From Atherinomorus stipes (Eukaryota; Chordata; Actinopteri; Atheriniformes; Atherinidae): a DNA stretch of 64,000 bases. Positions 52,795-64,000 of the stretch are shown here, one piece after another; the first letter of the stretch is position 1; each line of letters opens with the position of its first letter. Both the position numbers and the translations under genes were made by a program. Under the pieces are notes generated by a model. The model was not told the DNA's origin. It did no database searches and saw nothing but the letters and a program-made list of their open reading frames with translations. The stretch is taken from the NCBI GenBank assembly GCA_023101725.1, contig JALJCO010003056.1, forward strand, positions 1 to 64,000. Reading direction: 5' to 3'.

Positions 52795-55700
52795 TATTTC
52801 ATTTATTTATTTTCTTTATTTTTATTAGGAATGTATTGGGATGTGCAATCTCATATTTGAGGTTCTTCTGGTCAAGATGGCAGCAAATTCAACCAAAAAA
52901 CAAACAAACAAAAAAAGTTACCCATAAAATATTCTCCAATTTTAGCTAATATAAGATCAGAAAAAGTTTTCAGTTAAATAATCAGGTCATCATTTATGTA
53001 TCTTTGAAACACTGGAGCATTTAGATCTGTTTCATGGAGCATTATCCTGCACAAAGATCATGGCCTTATTGAATGCAGACTTCCTCCCATATTGCTGCTG
53101 AAGGAAAGGATCTCTGAGAAACTGGCAGCAGTTTTAGGAGGTGATATTTTGGAAAAAGTCCTGTTAACGCATCGCTTTTAAGTTTTTCTTATTTTACCAG
53201 AGGTTCTGATGATGCCTACTAATGTTCACCTTTATCAGATATTATTTTCTAAACTCACACCCCCTATCATCTAACAAATACTTATAATCTGAAAATGTGG
53301 AAGCAGCTGTATGAAGCAGTCAGAATTATATGTTTTGGAATCAATAAGCTGAAAAAGATCCCTACAAATAAGTCTTAGTCAGAATACTCAGCTACTCTCT
53401 GGTGCCCTCTTTTCCCCTCTCTTTCTTTTCCCAGCTTTGTTTGCGTTCAACTTTTTTTTCTTTTTATCACACCGGCTCTTTCATGTGTTCACCTGCCTGC
53501 AGCTGCACCACCCAGCAGAACTCTGAGTCTGTGTTTCTGACTGAGTGTGATTTAGCTCTTGTTGCTTTGACAGGCCCTGACAACAGCAGGTCAGCTTCTG
53601 TGTGTCAGCCTCTGTACCACTGAACAGCACAGGGCAGAGGGGAACTGGCAACTTTGTTTGTTCTTTCACCAGCAGGACACAGTCCTGCCACTGAGGGAGA
53701 CTTGAAAGTCTACAGGAGTCAGGCCTTGAGCTTTTTCTCACACACAAACGCAGATGACTTCTCACAGGCGCATAAACATTATGCAGTTTTATCTTCAGTT
53801 TCTTTGCTTGTCTCACTCTGAGTGTAAGCACATTTTTTTCCCATGCAGTGCTGGCAATGTACCGAGTTGGTACATTCTAGGATTTATAAACTACTGATTA
53901 TAAAGCAGTTATATTAATGGAAAATAAAAATTGAAAAACTGTTAAATTACCCAACAAAGAAATATTGCAATAGTAACCTGATGCAAGGAAGCCAACATAT
54001 CCCTGAGTTTGCTCTACTTCCTCCACTTTCTGAGAAAAGTATCTTTCATTTTCGCTGCCAAACACACTCATAGACACATTAGATTGTGCCTGGTTATGCT
54101 TGTTCTCTAATTGCTGCTGAGCAGGTAAAATAGGCTTTGTGTGTGGAAACTGCTGTGGGGTGGAGAGGCGTTCAACAGCTGAGCTCTGTGTGGGTTTGGA
54201 AAATCTGAACAATGAGTTGAAAGGTGTTAAAATGATTCACTATCCTCTAGAGTTTGTTAAATAAAAGAAAAAAAAAAACCTAGTGTCACTTCTGTCATCA
54301 ATGTAGAAAGATATTTACTGTAACTGTGGGCCTCAATACAGTGAAGTACAGCTTAATTATTTACTCTAACTGCGAGCTGCGAAAAGAATATGATTTTGCC
54401 ATTAAAAAAATCGCATCTATCAAAGCAGATCTTATACATGAGCTCCCTCCACAACTTCAGTCAATGTGGAAAAATAAAGCAATCATTGAAAAACAGCTTT
54501 AACTCATCAGTCTTGTCTTCTGTGAAAAGCCTGAGTTGCTCCTGTGGATGTCTGAAGCTGCCTTATAGTTGTTTCCAGCCAACAATATTGCAACTTTATC
54601 TTTTGAAAAGAGCATCTGTCCCTCCTCATCCTCCCTTATTGTTTTGTTTTTGTCAAATTTCTAGACTTAACTGTTTTGTGACACAGAAGCATCCCCTTTT
54701 TTATGTGAAGTGACAGGATGTTGAGTAACGCATACCAGCTGTTAACACCACAAAATACCCACCTACGTGCACTCCAAAACAACCCAAATTGTTCATCTTC
54801 CCTCAACATGTAGTTATTTTGTGATACTCTGATTTATCACGAACAGATAAGTTTTCTCAGATTAACTTCTCCACTCACCTCATCCACCACTAGTTTATCT
54901 CACTTTTGCATTCATATGTATGCACACTGACATTCAGCGAGTAATGTGACAGACAGGGAAGCACAAGTTGGGGCATGTCTGTAACCAGCAGGCAAAGGGT
55001 GGGTTATAGGGTGTAACTAGGACAGTGTATTGTTGGATGTGTTATTCCTGTTAGGTCTAAGTAAATTACATTCCCCCACATTCCAGGTCAGTTAAGTTTA
55101 TGCTATGTTGAGGCAACACAAAAAGAAAAGAAAAGTAAAAATGAAAGAACTAAACAAGTAGAATCCAACAGTGGGAACAGATAGCAGAGATGACACAGAA
55201 GGCAGGGCACGGTTGGGCAAGTTGGCAGACTGGTTGAAAATATCCAACACCGCATCGTCCCTTTTTGACAGCGCCTGCAATGAATAAGTGAATTGGACAG
55301 GCTGCTGCCTCCATTTAATACAGCTGGCATTCTTTGGTTACTTATCGACCACAGGGACTTGTGTGTTTGTGTGTGAATGGGAGAAAGCAGCAGAGAGATA
55401 CTTCGAAGGAGAGAAGAGCACAAAGGCCAAATGTTTGTGTGCATTTGTGCATGTGTGACATTTTGTGCCTGTCCTGGCCGAGTCCACAGTCAAGCATGTT
55501 TCTCAGGGCTACAGCAACTTAATTACAAAACCTGTTGTAATCCATCATGTTCCTTATAAATCATAGCTCCCCCTTAGAGAGCTGAAAAAGCTCTAGGATC
55601 CCGCAGATTCTTATTGACCCGTTGCAAATGTTGCCGGCATGGGCTGCTGGGCTAAACATTCATGTAATGGATTTTCGTCCACTCGATTGTCTGATAGAAA

Positions 55701-57085
55701 GTTTTACTTCAGTTTGTCTCTCTTTCTCGCCCACTCAAATTCTTCTCTCATAACATTTGTAATCGCCAGCTCTAATCCATTTTGATCTGTATACAGTGAC
55801 ACTATCACTGCTCTCAAGGCTGATGCTCCAGCATCTGGTTCACATCTGTTGCTATGGGAGATGATATAAACGATCAGATAAACAGGGATGTCGTCCATTA
55901 TTATTTTATTCTCTTGAACAGTCAGTTACCTCAAGTCTAAACATTTTTTTCATTTTCAATTAGTCTTACTGGTCACATCTTCCAAGGGTGGTTAGTAAAT
56001 ACCTGATATTAAGATTTCTTTTACAGCTTATGAAAAGTTATTCTTCCCTTGTGGGATGCATTTTAGGTATGCTCACCAGAGGACAGGTTTGCAGATGAGA
56101 GTTATAACTTCTGTGTCTATGTGGGCAGAAACAGCATGATGCATAATCATACACATAGTTAAATCATTTCAAAACAGCCCCTAATTTACCAAATTACACA
56201 CATAGCCCTTTCTTTTGCCTCTTTGGGTCAAAATTACATAAGTCACATCAAGAACTGCTTTGTCCTCTTGTCTTTAGTTACATTCTGTACAGACACATCC
56301 CCTCCCATGCTCTACATAGTGCCTATGTAGTTCAGTCCATGTCACTCCAAAATGCTGACTACTATTAGTGTTAATCACAGCCAGTGCTGTTCAACTCTAA
56401 CTGAGCAGTCTATTCCCCACAGCCCACATCATTACATTATCACATTATCACATTAGCCGTTTAGTCATTCGTTTCTACTGTAGTCAAAATGAGTAGTTGG
56501 TTAAACTTTTTCAGTCCAGTTATTATGAGTCTAATTCAAGTCAAGTGAGGAAAAGATCACCTGTTCAGTCCAGCATTACAGAGCAGTAGCATTCATGAAT
56601 CTTCTGGGACAGTACATTGGTGCCTGCATAGCCAAATAGCTATCAGGTCATTTAGCAGTGCAGATAGACAAACTGGGCTGAAGGAAAGTGGCATGTTAAA
56701 TCAGTCGACCTCAGTAGTAATGTGTTATAAATGTGTTGTGTGCTGCCACCTCGTCTGGTTCGAGGAAGCTATTTATATGACTCCCAGTGTGGCTCACATT
56801 ACCATGCTGAGGATCTGGGGTCTGTAGGTGAAAGCTCGGGTAGCCTGTGGGTCATTCCCTGTGTGTGAAAGTTAAGAGTACAAAGAAAGCCCTGATGGGC
56901 TCACAGTAAAAAGGCATGTAGGGTGGTAGCTAGACAGACAACACAGTGTTGTCTATAATGAGCATTTGTCAGACTGGTATGTGAAATTTCAGTGTGCAGT
57001 TGGTGGATCAGACATGTCAACCTCTGCTGCCAAACAGCCTTGTTCTGCTTCATCTGTTTAACCCTAATCCACTGTTCAAGAGAGG
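52795..57085 (+). other. Intron 1 stretch with no recognised feature
   Basis: About 4.3 kb of ordinary intron sequence. Only short A-rich and T-rich runs stand out. The longer frames (up to 116 codons at 53481-53831, minus) show no motif. Confidence 0.45.
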
Positions 57086-57190
57086 TGTGTGGGTGTGTGC
57101 CCATGTGTGTGATTCCTAGTGTTCTATGAATGTTTTCCCTAGCACTGGCAATAATCCATGGGCACACACACAGACACACACGCATGCGTG
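57086..57190. repeat. GT/CA inverted repeat with palindromic core
   Basis: TGTGTGGGTGTGTGCCCATG at 57086-57105 is answered by CATGGGCACACACACAGACA at 57157-57176 (18 of 20 pair), with a loop of about 51 bases. Immediately after lies CACGCATGCGTG, a perfect 12-base palindrome. Alternating purine-pyrimidine tracts of this kind can adopt Z-DNA or a cruciform. Confidence 0.75.
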
Positions 57191-60100
57191 TGCTTGCACT
57201 CACTGACCAATGGCTGGATTAGGCTGCTAATCCTTTTCGTCTCACAGCACATCCATGCATGTACACACACACACTGTACATTGTCATTCATACAGTTTCA
57301 GTTATGCAATGTAAGTCATTACCAGGAGCCATCAGTTATGTCAGTGTGATTACAGCCGAGCCATTTGGTCAAATGAACTTCACAAAAGAAGTACAGAGAT
57401 ATGCCAGCTGTTCATATGAAATGCATCTTCATTTTTTCCTTAATAAACCCAGAATACTTTCGCAGAAGGGTTTACTTTCTAGTCTGCACTCAAGCCCTAC
57501 CCTAGTCCCCATTAGTTACTTAAAATATCGTTACTCTTATCAAGAACTTGACTTAAAGCTGTTTATTCTCTTTGAACTCACAAATGTTGATCCAACTCAA
57601 AAATTTCATGCATGGATTCATGGCTTTTGGCAAGATGTGGAATTGATGATAATAGTTATGTAATATGTTGTGAAACTGACTTAGACACAAATGAGACAAG
57701 ATATTATTAATAGATGGCTGTAACCAAAGTGATGTTCAGTATGCACTTTCACTAAAATAGTCATTTATTCAGTTTGATGCCATGGCGTTTATGCCTTGTC
57801 TGAAATAAAACAGTCAAACAGAAAAGTGCATGACTGTATAAGTTAAACTGATTAGAAGTTTGAGTAGTGAGCTTCTTTATCTTTTGCAGAGCTACATCAA
57901 GCAGATGTTAGCTACCACATCTTCCCTCTGGTCAACATGTGACTTTTATCCAGGCAAGAAAAATGCAGATCTTTTTTTTTTTTCTGTTTCCGTATTGTAA
58001 ACCACAAAACAAGTAAACACATTATAAGTGGATTCATTTTAAAGGATTCGTATGTTTAACATATATGTGGTGGTTATTTATGATTACCTGCTTATGCAGT
58101 ATTTGAAATCTAAAAACAGAGAATCAGTAAATAAAGAAATATTCATATGAAATGCTGTTAGACAATATTATCAACTTTTCTGCCTCTTTTGTAACAGTTG
58201 TCACAATTATGATTGGCTTAAACGTGTGCAATCTTCAAAGGAATAATATCAAATGAGAAATTCTTCACCAGTGTGAAGGACAAGGAATCTGAGGTTCTTT
58301 ATAATCTGCGTAACTTGGAGCTTGAAGAAAAGAAATCCATTAACACAGTGAATGTTCTGAATAGACCAGCTTAAATTTGTGTGCAGTGTCTTTAGCCAGC
58401 ATAACACCTGCACAGGTTAATACATTCTAAACCAGTGAGACAAATGTAGCGTTTAAACTGATCACAGGGCTGTGCATTTAACTGGGAGACGCTGTGTTTG
58501 GTTTTCATTACCTTTTAAGTGGCCACAGACCAGAAAGAAACAAACTTAATGCGACTGTCTGAGAAACAGTGACCTAACTGGACAAGAACAGAATTCTTGT
58601 GTTTTGACTCCCACAGCAGTGAGGCTTTGAGTCATTCTTAATTTCCTGTTGCCCTCTCCTCTCTTTGTGTTTCCCACCATCTCTAAAAGCCTCTGACTGT
58701 CAGTCTCTCCCATACTTTATCGCAGTGTGCATGACCTTATTCTGCCTTTCCAGATTGCTGTTTAATAGGAGCCTTCCTCCCTGGTGAACAATGATAAGCT
58801 AATGGTCGGGAAATTTAACAGCCATGTCTTTCAAGGAGAAAAAAAAAGAGAAAGAGAGAAGTGACGAAGGACTGTTTCAGCCTTAAAAGGAACAATTAGT
58901 TAGCTTAATTTTGCCCTCATGGATAGATTAGTATTTGTGTGGGTGGTCAGTATGCATATGAGTCATTTTAAGGTGATTGACTTGCAACCTCTGCACTGAC
59001 TGGTATTGCTGTAGGCGGTCCAGTAATGCTCCTATTATTCATTTCAGTGTTTGAATTTGGCCTGATCTTATTGATTTTGACAGTTACCTGTGCACCAGCT
59101 GTACAGTCACTTAAAACTCTGTTAATCATTGTCCCTTGTGGGACAGACGCTGTTTATCTGGCAATGCATGACAAGCACTGCAAGCATTTAAGAAAGTTTC
59201 TTGAGACTAGTAGAACTCAGAAACAATAATTAATATAAGCAATGAAGATGAGTTAGAGATTTTGTTTAACTGTCTCTTTGCTAGGTTAGATACTAAAATG
59301 AGATATACGTTGTCTGATAGATGCAGACATTTGGGCATCTGAAGCATTAACTGCACTCTCCACTGCCAACTTGAAGATTCTCATTCACCTGTCCTCTTCT
59401 GATTTCACTTGCATCTTCTGGCTTTGAGATCAAAAGTGTATGTGTGCGTTTGAGATGCAGAAGGAAGGAATGGAAGCATTTAAAAGTAGGGGAACCATGT
59501 CTGGTGGTAAGTGCACACTTCCTTTTGCACTTTTATAGAGAGAGGCTTGCTGTCCTTCTCACCCAAATAGAAACAGACACTCACACATTCTGCAGTTTAC
59601 TGAGTCAAATGGATGAGACTGCTCTGTCTGTAACATTAGCTGACTTTAAGGTTAGCCATCTGGAAGCATAATGCTCTGTTACAGGCGACCTTTCTTGCTA
59701 TATGGCAAATGTGTGCTGTTATTTGCACAGAAGAATTGACTCTTTGCAGACCGTGCTACGGTCTGGTTGCATCTGAAAGCATCACGCCTCCTGCTATCCA
59801 TGTGGATCAATGGCTATGTTCTTTGTCTTTGAATGGGCAGACGTCAAGTACATTACATTGGAAGGAGTGGTCACAGGCAAATAATACACCTACTCACTAA
59901 CTTGCCTTTTAAGAAGTCATCACAGGGGATGACAGATTGCAGCTGGTCTGAAAAAGTACAGCGTGCTATTCTTTAATCATTCTTCCCTTTAACTCTGTTT
60001 TTTCTTCTTTTTCCTTTGTTCTGTGATCTTTCTGTCCTCTCCTTCTCAATTATTTTCTGTCTTATTCACAATCACACAGATTTATTCAACTTTCTGTCAC

Positions 60101-63025
60101 GATGCGTGGGTGTGAGCCACATCATTACCAGTAAGAGCGTGCTGAGATGCTCAGTGTCACCTTTCCCTCTGATCTTGCCAGCCTTTCCTCCTCTTTGGTG
60201 TTTGAACAGGAGAATTGCATTAAGATACACCACTTCAGAGTTGGACTGGACCAGGCACTCTTAAGACAGTTATGGAAACCTGCTTGACACCTCATCATTA
60301 CAGTACATGGATTCTTCTCACACTAAAACTCATTCTACAGCTTAAATTATGGACAGGATGGGGTGCCCACTAATGGATTCAGACAACAGCTACTGTAAAT
60401 GAAGGTAAAACACTTACTGTAATCTGAACCAGAGCCCAGAAAAATCAGTCTTTAGAGATCAAAAAAAAAGAGGATGGCAGCAGAATCGATGTCTCATCAT
60501 ACCATGCCTACAGCCTTGCTTTGAGCTTATGCTCTGCCAGGTGCATGATAATGACAGCCTTAGAGACGTTAAATCATTAATCCAGCACTTACTGTACGTG
60601 TGTTTACTGAATCTGCATGTGCCTTTGTGCACACTACGTAAAGCGTTACATGCGTAGTCAGTTGCACAGCTTTTTTGACTAAATTGGGGCTTTGACTTGC
60701 TATTATAATGATCTTATCTTAAGAATTACCTTATCTTATTTAACAAATACTGCATTATGCTTCAGTCTAATCCGTGGCAAGAGCTGAAAAAATATTTTTG
60801 GTTTCATATTATGAAATCCTTTTAGATTCTTTTTCTGCAGCTGTAGTTCTTGTCATTAGTGTACTCTGTACTATGTAGCTTCAATAAAACTAGAGTTCTC
60901 TGTCTTGTTACTTAACTGTTCTCTTTAAATGATTACAAAACGGTAATGGCCTCAAATCGAGGATAAATGTTACTTTAAAGGTCGACATGTGACTATGGGT
61001 CTGTATGCATTCATGTGTATCTAAAGTGTACATTTGAGTGAAGCCTTGTGCTGTTACAAACTGTTCAAGACCACACAAGAGAATCTCAAAGGGACCTCAA
61101 GTAGGGAAGAGAACAAAAAGGGAAAGGAATGCTCCTGAGGTGGGAATCTCAGCGAAGCAATTAAAATGTTTTATTTAATGCTTTAAGATATAAGTCACCG
61201 ATTGAGATGCAGCTGTTTGTTGGTCCAGGCAAATGAAAACTCTACAACCTGCACTGCAAACAGTGCTTTACACAAACGTACTGTAAGCAAATGTACACTA
61301 AATATCAAATAACAGTGCTGTAAATGTAGTGCCCCCTCTTTTGTCATTTCTTTTGTATTGTTAATGTATCTTTTCAACCAAAAGATCACACACTGGCCTG
61401 GTTCAAATAAGCAGCATCATGTTGACACATTGATTAAGAAAGACACTAATCCAAAGAAACTATGTGTCCGTGTGTTCATGGCCGTTTGGAGAGCAATTGT
61501 CTCACACAGAGTGAAAGGCATTGCCAGAAGAATCCTGGTTGCAGAGGTGCTGCACTGGATACAGTTAATGCTTTTAATACACACAAGTTATAAACAACAG
61601 CTCACACTAAACTCAAATGTGACCTTGATGCCTCTGGGGCCCGTCTAAGCTCAGTCATGGTCACCATACTATCTGCCTCTTTACAACAGTATTTGTAATA
61701 ATGTGTCTGTCTTTTGTGTGTGTACATCAGAGGTTGTGATATTTTTAAGTGGAAAGAAAGAGACTTTCAAGTTTCTTTGTTGTCTCTTGTATTTTCTCCC
61801 TTTGAGAAAAAGTGATTTGTTGTATTTAACTCTGTATAATGCTGTATCCTTGAACTTTGAACCTGAAAATTGTTAAAGTGGGGAGGGAGGACTTGTCTTT
61901 TCACAAGTCTTTTCATTTTCTCTAATTTCAGCTGCAATTTGATGGCAGTTTTAGTCAGTTCTGACAGCTCTTACAGTTTCATATGGTACAGTATGTGGTT
62001 CTGTGTTCATTGTAAAACTAACCATGAACCTGGACCTATAGATGTTTTATTCTTGATCATTTTTGTTAGTTTGTCTACATAAACAGGCATCTCATTTATT
62101 TTAAACATGTTATTTTTTTAAACTGTTGGTACCAGGCATCCCGTGGGTGGGATGTGACAAATAAGTATTTTACTCAGTCTCCCTTCCAAGTACACTTTGG
62201 AAAGCTACAGTACGATTCTTGAGATTTCAAGTGTTTACCATCACAGGCTACAATTAGAATTGTAGATTCAATAAACACTTATTTCAGACCAGTCACAAAT
62301 GGAATTTTATCTTTGAAGCCAAACTGTACTCCAGTATGACTTCAAAGTATGTACAAAGAATTTACTGTGGTATGGTACTGCAAACAAAAATGATCCTGTT
62401 ACATCAGCAAGAGCCCAGTAAAAGTAGTCTAGTAATATAGCTGGTCTACAAGTCTTTTATCCATTAAAAAAAGAGAACAGTTTTAGGAGAAACTTGGAGG
62501 ATTTTAAGGGGTTAAACTTATATATGACCAAAGAAAAAAAGATCTTGTTGATAGTTATTTATTGCACCATCTGGTGTTGTATCTATTGTATCTCTATTCA
62601 AGGACATGTCTTATGATTGACACGTCTGACTATGTGGAGGGATAAATCAGTGTCCAAGCCTCTGCTAAACGTTTCCCAAGCTTTGTGAACATTATGAAAG
62701 GAATGAAATTGAAATTTTGAGTAATGATGATAAATGTTGTACAGTACATGGCTTTTTATTTTTTTTTTAGCTTGTAATTTTAGGTCAGACTCCAGACTTC
62801 AGTGTTTCTATCTTACCATGTTAACTGCAGCAACAGCACACTCCAAAAATGCATGTTTGGTTTGTTCCTCAAAATAGTATTCAGTCCACAGAATGATTAA
62901 ACTGATGTCTTCCTGGCCCTGATTCTGGTTTTCAAAAATGTACTATGTTTTTTTTTCTTTCATTGCCCAAGACAGGTTCCAACGAGACCGTGATTTATGC
63001 TGGCATTGTGAGGGGAAATCACAGG
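57191..63025 (+). other. Intron 1 stretch with no recognised feature
   Basis: Nearly 6 kb with few visible repeats, compared with the middle of the intron. A 134-codon frame at 57259-57663 is unrecognised. A T-run lies at 57972-57983. No RNA gene was recognised. Confidence 0.45.
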
Positions 63026-63027
63026 AT

Positions 63028-63161
63028 AGAGGCTGTCATTTATCAATCAATTTTTTTCTTTAAACAAACCATATTCTATCAGTTGGTCAGAAGCACATTG
63101 TCGAAAACTGTTGTTGAAATTAGTATAAATCTGAGAACATTTTTACAAATGAGGCCCCAGG
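63028..63161. mobile_element. Possible short MITE (GGCCTCATTTATCAA type)
   Basis: The left edge GAGGCTGTCATTTATCAA and the reversed right edge GGGGCCTCATTTGTAAAAATG are loosely inverted. They resemble the ends of a Tourist-like MITE seen in fish. Similarity is imperfect and no target duplication was confirmed. Confidence 0.3.
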
Positions 63162-63533
63162 AGTGCTCATTAAAGGGATGTATGATGCAGTATTCCTGCA
63201 CCACTGCTCCTATAATAACAGAGTTTACCACGTCAGGTGATCATGCAGGAAAATGCACCCAGCTCTGTCTTCTTAACTACCCAACAGGCTGGGTTCAAGG
63301 CTATAAAACAAAGTCTCCGAAGCTAATTCAGTCCTGTCATATTAATAGTCACCATTGACTACTTCTTACAGCAGCAGCGCACGGGCTATAAATCTCAATT
63401 TTGTTGTTTTGTTCTGAGTAAAATGATGGGACTTTTTAATGCTAATGTATTTTTCATATTTTGCTTTCCTCCTTCTTTTAACACCCCCCATCCCTCCAAC
63501 CCTTCCACACGCTCGCTTCTCTTCCTCTGCCAG

Positions 63534-63692
63534 GGGAGCACCTGCGCATCTGTCCTCAGGGTTACACCTGCTGTACCAGTGAAATGGAGGACAACCTGGC
63601 CACCCTGAGCCGCAGGGAGATAGAGGGAGTTCTTAAAGATGTTGCACGATCCTTACAGACTTCAATTGCTGGGCATCACAAGGCCTTTGATG
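63534..63692 (+). CDS. gpc1: Glypican-1, coding exon 2 (partial gene)
   Basis: Second coding exon of the glypican that starts at 19238. It opens after a strong pyrimidine tract and CAG acceptor (AG at 63532-63533). The split glycine codon is completed, then the frame reads E-H-L-R-I-C and continues through CPQGYTCC (Cys60, Cys66, Cys67) and SEMED. These cysteines belong to the conserved disulfide set of the glypican N-lobe. The exon is 159 bases, begins and ends in phase 1, and stops at FD-G with donor G|GTGAGT, matching the FD(D/E) boundary of vertebrate glypicans. It encodes residues 54-107. Translation is open throughout. GPC6 is the closest alternative, but it reads CPQEYTCC at this place, whereas GPC1 reads CPQGYTCC as here. 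Confidence 0.94.
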
Positions 63693-64000
63693 GTGAGTTT
63701 TTACATTCATGAGTTTAGGATATCAGGGCATCGAATGCAAGCTCTGTTGTATTTCTCTTTTTTTCTTTGGACATAGGAACTCAAGATTGAAGGATGACAC
63801 ACACTTACACCCACTAGTTAACTGAAAATACACAGACAGCACAGACAGTTGAATAACACTGTGGATCTTGACAAAATACTATACTGGGAAAACATCTGCC
63901 CGACTTTCACATGGATGTTACTTTGGAATGCACTGTAAACTTTAGCATTATTAAGTGCATTGCATCATTTAATTGTACTTGTCAATGGCAGTGACCTTCC
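63693..64000 (+). other. gpc1: Start of gpc1 intron 2
   Basis: It begins with the donor GTGAGT after exon 2 and runs to the end of the window. No further exon is visible. Confidence 0.85.

Noticed and set aside
57259..57663. 134-codon open frame
   Set aside because: No motif or family resemblance, no splice context, and starts in a CA-rich simple stretch; expected by chance in a window of this size.
62945..63358. 137-codon open frame just before exon 2
   Set aside because: It overlaps a possible MITE and lies in another frame and region from the gpc1 exon; no recognisable domain.

Overview
The window is vertebrate genomic DNA, almost certainly from a ray-finned (teleost) fish. It is AT-rich and intron-like, with long tetranucleotide microsatellites and many short DNA-transposon relics of the kinds common in teleosts (hAT, Tc1/mariner, foldback MITEs, a LINE2-like tail). 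There are no bacterial-style operons. Only one host gene is supported: the 5' end of a glypican, best matched to glypican-1 (gpc1; the a/b paralogue cannot be decided here). It lies on the + strand. Exon 1 (19238-19397) encodes a signal peptide and the first conserved cysteine. Exon 2 (63534-63692) encodes the CPQGYTCC region. Both splice junctions are phase 1, with canonical GT/AG sites. Intron 1 spans about 44.1 kb and fills most of the window. The remaining exons lie beyond base 64000.

Layout. Bases 1-18229 are upstream flank with no recognisable host exon; they hold a teleost interspersed repeat, a Myb/SANT-fragment element, a nested hAT foldback, a Tc1 relic split by another foldback, two copies of an unrecognised repeat (12.9 and 17.4 kb), a composite repeat block at 14.3-16.3 kb and a (GAAA)34 tract. 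Bases 18230-19330 form a CpG-rich promoter and leader region. Bases 19398-63533 are gpc1 intron 1, with a (AGAT)40 tract at 22.2 kb, a 1.4-kb Harbinger-like foldback at 23.7 kb, a decayed LINE at 25.7 kb, a YqaJ/SWIM-family coding fragment at 27.7 kb, a (TA)n tract at 33.1 kb, a hAT end at 34.4 kb, a Tc1/mariner-like element with long inverted repeats at 38.8 kb, two foldback elements at 41.1-42.1 kb (one a hAT with an exact 8-bp target duplication and half a BED zinc finger), a TTAA-flanked element at 44.2 kb, a (TATC)47 tract at 46.1 kb, another hAT at 46.8 kb and a LINE2-like tail with an exact 13-bp target duplication at 52.5 kb. The last ~10 kb before exon 2 is comparatively free of repeats.

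How the parts relate. The gene product is a GPI-anchored heparan sulfate proteoglycan core protein; the transposons are passengers, none with an intact transposase. I did not find a convincing new biological system. The observations most worth a second look are the two diverged copies of an unrecognised repeat, the complementary GATA/TATC tracts inside one intron, and the hAT element that carries half a BED finger and whose reading frame runs out through its terminus. All family names rest on motif recognition by eye; no database search was run.
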